64,000 bases of DNA from Rhodocollybia butyracea. Taxonomy: Eukaryota > Basidiomycota > Agaricomycetes > Agaricales > Omphalotaceae. Location: assembly GCA_015501585.1 (NCBI GenBank), contig JADNRY010000077.1, positions 124,001 through 188,000 of the forward strand, given 5' to 3'. Shown here one piece after another: positions 55,730-64,000 of this stretch (the first letter of the stretch is position 1; each line of letters opens with the position of its first letter). A program made the translations under genes and the position numbers. A model generated the notes under the pieces. That model searched no databases and was not told where the DNA came from. It saw only the letters and a list, made by a program, of their open reading frames with translations.

Positions 55730-57696
55730 GAAAGAATGTTAAAAAACTAACTTTCATCCAAGCTAACATTGTCTTCAGTGACGCTCTCCCAAAGTAGCAG
55801 ATGCAGTCTGGAATAATGGCACTTTGAATTAAAGGCAACAGTTCCGCAGAAGGAGGCAATGGAACAATGAAGTCTGGAAGCCGGTCTAGAGGGTGCCTTG
55901 GTGGATAGTAGATGAAGGATGAAGTTCCACTCTCCAATGAAAAAGACATACCGTAAAATATCCCATTGATGCCCACAAGCAAGAAATCTCAGTATGGAAC
56001 GAGTCAGATCCACGCGATGGGCGCCCGTGTACACCACCAATGTAGAAATTTTGGGAACGCTTTGAGTCATGTAAAAAATCATAAGAAGATGCATGGTGGG
56101 TGGAAATCTTCTCCTGCAAGGGTCAATGCTCCTCTTTTGAAAGTTCCAATGGCACATTAAATATTGAATGAAGGCTGCGCAGAAATAAACGTGTATCCCC
56201 AATTTCCAGTTTAAGCAGTTTATCAAGCTCATCCGGAGAGAAATCAAAGTTTACAAGAACACATAGTATTTGGATTAGTTTGGGGCGCTTGGCAATGGGA
56301 ACAGTGGAAAGGATGCTGATGTAAAGCTGGTCAAGCATATCAAATGGTGATTCAGATCCAATTTGGTCTTGCATCACAATAGCCAGACGTTCTGTTGGAC
56401 GATAATATTGGTCATCAATGAACTTTATGATGGTGGATGCATAGATAAAATAGCCAGATGACTTCTGCACAAGTTTATGCAAGACTTCGGGAAATGGCCA
56501 TGGGAGAGGGACTGTGGCCATAGTCTGACGGTGCTCATGATGAATTCGAGAAAATTCATCAAGGAAATATGTTCGGATATCATCAAACGACTGCTCTACA
56601 TTGAATGGTTTGTAGATACCATGATAGACTGATGATGATTCAAACAGCTCGCGAATATGGGCTTCTGGTCTGCTGGAAATAATGAATCGAAGGGGAAGGG
56701 GATGTTCTGCGAAGCAGTTTCTGATTGCGCGCAATATTTCCAGGTGAAAATCTTGACCCTCGCACTCATCGAGACCGTCAATGAGTATCGTCAGAGGGCT
56801 TTGTCTGGGGTGCATACGACAAGGCTCAGAAATCAGCTTTTGCAGCTGAGTCTCGATGGACTTCGCGAGAATAGATGGATCAGCTTCCACCACTTGGGAT
56901 ATTGGACCTTTCAGCCAAGGAACACTAATTGCAAGCTGATAAGCGATGGTTACAGATAAAACTTTTGCATTGCCGCGCGTAAGATGGCCTCGTTTGAAAA
57001 AGAAGCAACCTCCGAGCCAGCCAGCACTCTGCAGTTGGCGAGAGAGAGTTCGCATGATAGCGGACTTCCCTGCACCCGCAGGCCCAAATAACCATAGAAT
57101 ACTGCTACTAGTAGGGTCTTTTTCCAGCGACCATTTCTGCAGATCTTTGAGCATTTTCGTACGCGTTTCGGGATGGCATCTTGGCTGGGGGAAGCTCTCC
57201 ACTGAGTCGTGAAGGCCTTCCAATGCTGCAACGCTATGTAGTTTATCGATTCCTGCGTTCGCTGTTCAATCCTGAAAGTGTGATCGTTCAGCGTACCTTT
57301 TTCGCCTTGGCGAGTATGGCTCACGAATGTGCAGTCATTGATAGTGGTTGTAGATTGTTCATAGTTGGGAGGTAAGTATCCATCTGAACGCTCTGAATAC
57401 TTGGATGAACTTTCTGTAGGCTTCGCAAGGATATGAAAAGGGGCATGAGAAGTCAGTCGTCCCTGTGGCCGGCGGAGACACCTAGAATCTCATTAGTACA
57501 TATGTATGGAACACTGATATAGCATGAAAAGCGTACTATATGGCGTGTACCGAGCACCTCTTCGGACTCCCGATGTCTGTGCAAAGTTGGACGAACTAGA
57601 TAAACTAGTTTTCTCGATATCTGGCATGTCACCAGCCACGGCATAGAACTTTCCGTGAATAACCTGGAAGTCACGACTGTTTTCAAAGAAAGACAT
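55730..57696 (-). pseudogene. NACHT-type STAND NTPase, broken
   Basis: The first exon (57696) encodes MSFFENSRDFQVIHGKFYAV, the N-terminal motif that precedes NACHT domains in agaricomycete STAND proteins. The NTPase part (57223-56123) has FHDSxE-like GLHDSVESFPQPRCHPETR, Walker A GPAGAGKS, LTILIDGLDECEG (Walker B) and LRFIISSRPEAHI (sensor). After the winged-helix-like region the frame meets TGA at 56123-56125, yet homologous text continues (HHASSYDFLHD, then in another frame HRVDLTRSILRFLACGH). The link between first exon and NTPase also does not splice cleanly. Such proteins act in fungal non-self recognition; this copy is probably inactive. Confidence 0.7.
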
Positions 57697-59721
57697 GGAT
57701 CGAGAGAGAGAGAAGATCAGAATAGAGGGAACGCACGACCAGGCTTCAGACTGGCAGTACTTCGGGTTATCCTAATTACAGCATGCTACAGCTATTCCTG
57801 TAGCAAAGATTTTGGGGACTCACAGGAATGAGGTGGACACGAGGCGCAGAATAGCTATATGTAGATCAATGTAAGGTTTGAATGGCCGAACCGTACGATT
57901 ATAGATATCAATCCCGACAAGCCAGGATAGATACAGTGCGTAAAGGTGTGGATGCCAAGAGATGACAAGTATATAGACCTGGAAATAAGAACACCAAGAC
58001 GTCGCGTCGCGTTTATGATGCATGTGTGATGCATAAGGCCACAGCGCTGAGTATTGAATATTGAGTACCCATTGAAAGCAGGATGTTCAGCTGCCTTGCT
58101 ATCTCAAAGGCTTGAGCGGATCGGACTTGGAAATGATTGAGAAGAAACAAGGATTCATATCTTCATGGAGCACCAGACTGATTCCTTATAAGTAGTGCAA
58201 TGGCATGATTGTATTTGGGGCAGCTAATCGTGTAGTGTTGAGAGTAGATAAAAGAGTAAGCGCATGTCTGTACTTGAAGACAAGATAAATACATGTTGCT
58301 TGTTCCATGAATTGAGGTCCGAGGAAGCCGAGTCCAAATTTGGTTGTGTCACGGCTGCATTAGCGCCCAAAAACACGGTCAAAGCTGTATCCACCCAGTG
58401 TTTGTCTTGTTCCCTCAGAAGTCTCAACGTCCCCCAGTTAACTCTCGCATTTTCCCCTTCTTATTTTCTCATGCTTCGCAACTCAGAATGAGACTATCCT
58501 CATTCCCGTCGTGACCACAACGACCAGACCGAAGTATCCAAAAGAACATCTTCAACGGAATGAAGCCTCTGCCAGCTACAGATGCGAAGAGAGCTGCTAT
58601 GGATACAGCCAAGAGTGTGAACAAAGAAGAGTGATAAGACAGAAATGACAAATACCGCAGAAACCGCCTTGGTCGAGATCACCTCTCTCACCTCATTCTC
58701 GTTCCCACTCCCGCTCTGCTCCACCTCTGGTTCAGAATTCTCAGTAAACAAGGCTAGACAAAATGTCTCTTCCGATCTTTTGGCAGCAGAAACCAACACT
58801 GTGCAAAGTGTAGATGGGGAGAATAACGTTGTTGAAGTATAACGAACCGCCGGAAGCGCAGAGACCAGTGTTAAGATGGTGGGTGAAGAAAGACTCGGTG
58901 AGTTTGTGGTGCTGTTGGAATTTGTACTACTTTACTGAGTCGAGGCAATTGCAGAAAGACTACATATCCAGCAATAAAGCGCACATCTCATCAGAAGAGA
59001 CTGTCTCTTGCAGATATTCCTATCGAGTATCCCTCATGTTCCAAGCAACATGTTGTAATACAATGTAGCACAATTGACTTGCCTTTTTTACCGTCATCAC
59101 CCTCACCGTCTTTTCCTACTTTTTTTCACCCTGTTTGGTCTCATGCATCGAGTTGATTTCCAGTTGGAAATATATTCGCAGTTCTCCATTCCAATAGGTG
59201 TAAGGAATGTGTTCATGGTGACGGGATCGATCCTGATTGACCGAGTGATAACCTGCCCAAGGAATGATACTTACTCAAGCGACGTTGCCCATTATCGAGG
59301 ACCAAACTTTGTGGGGATGTGTGCACGGTACTAATAACCTATTTGTTACCTACTTTCAACCACTATGTAACAGCTCTTTAGATTTTCTCGCTGTCTTCCT
59401 CTGGACCAACCAACCTCACGTCGTGGTAGTATCGTCCAAGGGGAAAGAACCTTCTTACACGGGCTCGCATGGGTCTGCTCTCCACGCCAACTCACTAAAA
59501 CTTGGGCGTAGCAACTGGTTGTGGCCAGTATAGAGATGTGATTCCAGCGCAATGAGAAGGTCCTTTTGGGTAGGTCCAGTATCAGCAAATTAATTGACTG
59601 ACAATAGATATGAGCTCTCGCCTAGCGCCATCTTTCGCATGGACGGGAGTCATCTAGGTGGGGAATGAAACAATACCCATCATCCCGGTCACACGTCCAA
59701 TGTCATTATTGAAGCAGCGAG
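57697..59721. repeat. Upstream region of the NACHT gene, first copy of a diverged direct repeat
   Basis: No gene that I can support. About 57460-59270 matches 62200-63990 in order, though diverged: AACACCTTGAATCTCATGAG-like text, TTTGGGGACTC, GTGTAGTGTTGAGAGTAGAT/GTGTAGTGTCGAGAGTAGAT, GCAGAAACCAACAC, AAGTATAACGAACC. Minus-strand text around 58900-58640 is Ser/Thr-rich (NSNSTTNSPSLSSP) and may be a scrap of a surface protein, but no intact frame is present. Confidence 0.5.
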
Positions 59722-60405
59722 TTGGGGATCATTGATCGTCGTTCGATGGATGAAGACATGGAGGAGGAACGACGACGGCAGCAGCGGTCGCAAAGTGCTT
59801 GGGATTTGTTCAATGATCAAGGGGGTGATCATTCAGCTGTGACGGATGATAGAAGTAGATCAAGAGGGCGGGTTGGAGCCGCTCATGGGGAGAGTTCGGG
59901 TGAACGTGAAAGAGGAAGGGTAGCTCGAGGTGCAGAGAGGCATGCATCTCCCTCGCGGTCGAGATTACGGCGATAGTCTACACAGAGGCGACCCAACTAT
60001 ATGGAAGACGATAACACTGGCGGATCGGATGAAGCTCCAGATGGTGCAGATGAACAAGGAAACCTGACCCGATGTCGTAGTATCTAGTCACCAGACACGA
60101 CCCCGACGGAAACCAGCACCAGAGGAACGACCTCCGGCCAATGCACACGCCCACACACACACACATGCTGTACCAGCACCACACCCACAAATACCAAAGA
60201 CGCCGAAAACACCTAAAACGCGAGAGAGATCCGACCTCGAGTCGCGATCTTCCCGCGAATCGACGTCGTCTGAAGACGAGCTGAGGATCACTGCGGACGG
60301 CGTGGGCGGTGTTGGCATCGAAGAAGCGGGTGCATACCCCGGCTATGGCCGGTACGTCTGCCTCTGCGGCTGCGGCTGAGGGGGCGAAGCGGAGACGGAA
60401 GTGGT
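59722..60405 (+). pseudogene. Partial, decayed copy of the coiled-coil gene C-terminal half
   Basis: 59740-59976 matches 53380-53635 of the coiled-coil gene (RRSMDEDMEEERRRQQRSQS, SRGRVGAAHGESSGERERGR). Stops then appear near 60070-60112, but the ending is again recognisable (HTHTHAVPAPHPQIPKTPKT, RSSRESTSSEDELRITADG, EGAKRRRKW). Everything upstream of the acidic region is missing. CA-repeat expansion lies at 60150-60170. Confidence 0.75.
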
Positions 60406-61120
60406 AGATAGTTGAAAGTGAGCGATTTTTTTTTTTTTTTTGGAGGGGCACGCGCTTGTCTGAAGAGTCGTATGACATTGTCATAGCTTCAGTGGTGCGA
60501 ATATAAGTGCAAGGGGCATGGCCCTCGTGCACTCTTAAACAAGTGAGCAATTTTTCCTTTTGTTCGTTGCTGTTCGTTAGCGGGGATACCTTTCTCGTCC
60601 TTTCTCGCTCTTCTGTATCGCTCCTAGTTCCCTTCGACTGAACCACCTCCTATGACACGTTTGCGCTGTGTTCCAATTCTTGTGCTATGATATGTTACCC
60701 TTCAATCCCTCATTCCATCTTCTGTCTCTCCTGAGTTTGCATTTCTTTAACATAGTCATTTGCATCCTACATTGCTGTGGCATTTTCCTCACTGTTGTAT
60801 TACTTTGTTCATCCATCCTCATTTTCAGATAGGATTCTGCATTATCTGAGTCATTATTTCTACATTTTTCAACTAATCATTAGAGGATGTGAGTCTACAA
60901 GAATTTGAATGACAAACAGGCAAGATAATTAGACTTTTACTAAGGATCCTTAGTAAAAGTCTAATTATCTTGCCTGTTTGTCATTCAATAAGTACAATAT
61001 TGAATATAATGATACAACAATGACAATCTCTACAAAAAAGCATGCGACACTTTAGAACAAGGAGGAATAAGTTTTTGGAATGGATGAAAATGACATGAAG
61101 CTCACATTAGGGAATTGGGA
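60406..61120. other. Intergenic region with an 84-bp perfect palindrome
   Basis: 60420-60880 is the duplicate of the 54114-54420 flank. It includes a long T-run at about 60427. The palindrome is listed separately. 60990-61120 is the 3' flank of the next gene and shows nothing else. Confidence 0.5.
60905..60988. repeat. Perfect 84-bp palindrome without spacer
   Basis: Two 42-base halves are exact reverse complements around a central GGATCC (CTAAGGATCCTTAG at the middle; ends TTGAATGAC and GTCATTCAA). There is no loop and no mismatch. It could extrude as a cruciform. Possible sources are a fold-back insertion or a cloning/assembly artefact. Confidence 0.95.
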
Positions 61121-61987
61121 TCATTCAGATTCCTCGGTGAAGATGGCAAGATCTGATCCAGCTGAAGCTTGTATTAAGAAAGGGATTAGAAGGTTTTGTA
61201 TAGAGCACTCACAGTTGACCAGAAGGAGGCTCTTTTGGTCCCTGGATTGAGCCCCAATGGTGGTGTATCTGAAGTTGAATATCAGATGATACAGCTCTGT
61301 GAGCTGTTGATGGTCAGGAGAGTTTTCTTCAAGTTCCAAGAATGTTGCCAGCTGCTCAGCTGTGACCTCATGAGCGGCATCATTGTGTTGGGCCACAATA
61401 TCTACCACCTGGAAAGCAGCATAGTAAGTACACTATAGCCAAGAATTTCAGCACAAAACAAAATGTACCTCCTGTTTTAACCAACATAGAATTTCTGGTG
61501 TTACAGCTGCTCTTCTTGTAATGACATCCAATGTCAGAAAGCTGTATGCTGCAGATGGACGAGCTGCCAGTGCAGCTTCATACAGCTGCTTGTCAGATGC
61601 CGACTCTGGAAAGACTGTCTCTGTTCCAGGCGCAGGAAGCCGGTGATGTCGTAAGTACCATGCTCTGGCTTTTTTTCTTCGATCCTCTTCATCACCCACT
61701 GCTAATGACCGAAAAATTTTGTCGACTTCAGCTAACTTGGCAGGTGTATCGAGCATGGAAGAAAAAGCCGGATCGTGGGTTGCCCAGTATATTCGCATGG
61801 CGCCACCCTTCACAATATGAGAACGATATATGTTTTGAACAATCGGGGCGTAGAGGGAGACGCGGCGCTGGAGAAGGTCGTGTTCGCCCCGGAGTCTGTC
61901 AAAGTCTTGACGGTCTCGACGGCGTTCGTCCTTGAGTTCGTGTAACTCCTGAGTTAAGGCTGCAACGGCTGTGGCGAGATCTGCCAT
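61121..61987 (-). CDS. Unrecognised coiled-coil protein, copy 2
   Basis: Paralogue of 54614-55447. The start MADLATAVAALTQELHELKD is followed by a single short coiled coil (RRDRQDFDRLRGEHDLLQ) instead of the heptad expansion. The core RRVSLYAPIVQNIYRSHIVK, MRIYWATHDP, MLDTPAKLAEVDKIFRSLAV and WYLRHHRLPAPGTE is uninterrupted. It continues through RPSAAYSFLTLDVITRR and EILCWLKQE, then an intron with a normal GT donor (61470-61409) and a last exon with EQLATFLELEENSPDHQQL and LYHLIFNFRYTTIG. The end after LLLVNCE is uncertain; a further intron is possible, or the frame runs to TGA at 61121. This copy appears intact. No known domain is recognised. Confidence 0.65.
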
Positions 61988-64000
61988 CGTGATGATGGTA
62001 AGCTTAAAGGACTTTTCTTCTCGGATAATGAGCAACAAAAGGGGTTCACGTGGCTTGCTGACATTGTTCGATTAGATTATTAGGAGTAATCAGCATTGGA
62101 AATCGTTGTAAAGTATAATGATAGTGTCTGTTCTTCGAAGGAATAGTCGTATAGAGAAGCTATGTACGTAGTACAATGCCACTCAGAAGTCCATTCCTCC
62201 CTCGGAGTCCCTGTGGCCCAGTGGGAACACCTTGAATCTCATGAGTACACACGGAACAGTGATATAATAAACGAAAGGCGCACAATTATATGGGTGTAAC
62301 GAGCACCTCTTCCGGTCACTTCTCTGAACTCCCGATGTTTGGAAGAACTAGACGAATTCGAACTAGCCTTCTCGATATCCATGTCATCAGCCACGGCATA
62401 GAATTTTCGGCGAATAACCTGGAAGTCATGACTATTTTCAAAGGACGTGGAGAGCGAAAAGAGGGAACGCACAAGCGTGCTTCAGACCAGCAGTACTCTT
62501 CGGGTTATCCTGATCACAGAATTCCTGTAGCATAACTTTGGGGACTCGACGAAGGCAGAGAATGTAGAGGTACATCGATGTAAGATATGGCTAAACTGTA
62601 CGATGATAGATCTCATATCCGATAGGCCAGAATGGATACACCGAGTAAAGGTGTGGATGTATGTTGGAGTCTTAACTCGCCGAAGATGACAAGTATCCAG
62701 ACTTGAAGATATGAAACCATCGCGTGCGTTGATGATGTAAATATGAGGCCGCCAGCATTGAATATTGAGTACTCTTGGACCACACAATGTTCAACTGTCA
62801 TTTGAGTGACTCGGACTCAGCGACTCGTACTTGAGGCAGGTTGAGGTTGGTATTTGGGGCAGCTAGTCGTGTAGTGTCGAGAGTAGATAGAAGAATAAGA
62901 GAGTCTTCAGTGGTTGAGCTGACTCTACATAGAGACAGGATAAGAAAAGGTTTTGTTGCTCGTTCCATGTATTGAGGTAGCTAGCTTGGGTGACTAGCCG
63001 TCCAAATTTTGTTAACAAGAGCGGTTGTATTAGCGCCCAACGTTTTAGCGGTCCGCTTCTCTGTTTTCAACCGCCGTTTGGTATGCCTCGCAACTCAAAC
63101 CGAGGCTACTCTCATTCCTGTCGTGACCACCACCCTGGATCCGGATGACAAGAGACTACCATTCCGATAGAAGCTATTTAAATGAACAACATAGACGGAA
63201 CGATGCCTCCTCCAGCTACAGGCGCGAAGCAGCCAAGAGGAACGTGAAAACGAACGAAGAAGAGACAGAGAGCGATATGACAGAAAAAAGACTCTGATTC
63301 CCGCAAAAGATTACCCAGAAAACCTTCCGAAACTCCTCGTTCACAACGTCGGCTGAGATCACTTCATTCGCCTTATTCTCGTTCCCACTCTCCCTCCCGC
63401 TCGTTCAAAATCCCCAGCAAACAAGAAACCAAATTTCGGCTCTTTCGGCCTTTTGGTAGCAGAAACCAACACCGCAGCTATGCAAAGTTTAGATGGGAAG
63501 AATAGTATGGTGTTGAAGTATAACGAACCATCGGAAGCAAGGAGACTAGTGTTAGGAAGGTAGTTACATGTCTTCAAGGGTGAAAAGATACTTGGTGAGC
63601 TTCCAGTGCTGTCGGAATTTGTGCTAGCTTACTGAATCGAGGCGATTGCAGACGTACGACATATTCAACGAAAAACGCATACCTCGTCGGAAGAGACCAT
63701 TTCGTTGCAGATATTTTATATCGAGCATCTCGTGCTCCGAACAACACGCTGTAATACAACGTAAATGTAGCACAATTGACTTGTTTCTTTTTTACCATCG
63801 CCCTTGCTGTCTTCTCCTACTCTCGCTCATCCCGTTTAGCCCTGTTCGTCGCGTCCAATGGAGATCTCCAGTAAGAAATGGATCTGTAAGTTCTCTGTTC
63901 CGATAGGTGTAAGTACAGTGTGATGAGGATCGATCGTGGTAGACTGAGGCATAACCTGTCCAAGAAATGATACGTACTGAAGCTACGCTGTCCAGATGAT
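61988..64000. repeat. Second copy of the NACHT-gene upstream region, with exon-1 remnant
   Basis: 62472-62280 on the minus strand keeps the NACHT-gene first exon (SFENSHDFQVIRRKFYAVAD), but no NTPase domain follows: the next thing downstream is the start of the copy-2 coiled-coil gene at 61987. 62480-63990 matches 57500-59270 in order. Homology reaches the right window edge. No intact gene is visible. Confidence 0.55.

Noticed and set aside
60140..60175. CA dinucleotide run as a functional element
   Set aside because: A short microsatellite in a decayed gene copy; nothing suggests function.

Overview
The window is nuclear DNA of a filamentous basidiomycete, most likely an agaricomycete. Genes are dense, with many 45-60 nt GT-AG introns. 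The families fit that assignment: F-box protein, Erv46, several cytochrome P450s, NACHT-type STAND NTPase, Ser/Thr-rich surface protein, Ty1/copia debris and intron-bearing nuclear tRNAs. Exon models are hand-built from reading frames, splice signals and comparison of paralogues inside the window.

Layout. 1-1371 (-): F-box protein running off the left edge. 1650-5900 (+): tandem pair of ERV46 genes, the second broken by one missing base. 6000-13150: tandem duplication of a module made of a P450 (+) and the 3' end of a convergent Ser/Thr-rich protein gene (-). 13584-30761: a ~17.2 kb foldback element with two near-identical inverted arms (7.4 and 6.1 kb) around a 3.6 kb centre, bounded by CACTGG termini and a TTC target duplication, inserted in the signal-peptide codons of a Ser/Thr-rich gene. 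The arms carry a degenerate ~11 bp minisatellite, MITE-like insertions, gag fragments and LTR pieces. A 1.3 kb solo LTR sits only in the left arm, and a 1.7 kb LTR-gag-LTR mini-element sits in the centre. 31782-32455 (-): intact paralogue of the disrupted gene. 35125-43563: truncated short-chain dehydrogenase, small ABM-fold protein, a second type of P450 (with a 6-nt exon) and an alpha/beta-hydrolase. 44304-51557 (-): two more P450s of the first family (one intact, one with two frame breaks) flanked by two tRNA-Ile(AAU) genes. 51788-64000: a coiled-coil protein gene, a gene of an unrecognised coiled-coil family, a broken NACHT NTPase, and then a second decayed copy of the same block in which the NACHT part is missing; an 84-bp perfect palindrome lies in the second block.

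Function. Five P450s plus a dehydrogenase, an ABM-fold protein and an esterase-like hydrolase within 45 kb would suit a specialised-metabolism locus, but no backbone synthase is visible, so this is inference. The ERV46 pair is housekeeping secretory-pathway machinery.

Two observations stand out. First, the LTR sequences contain an array of small hairpins with an invariant core and covarying stems. Second, many otherwise open genes are each broken by a single missing base, so either this locus is decaying or the sequence has small-indel errors.
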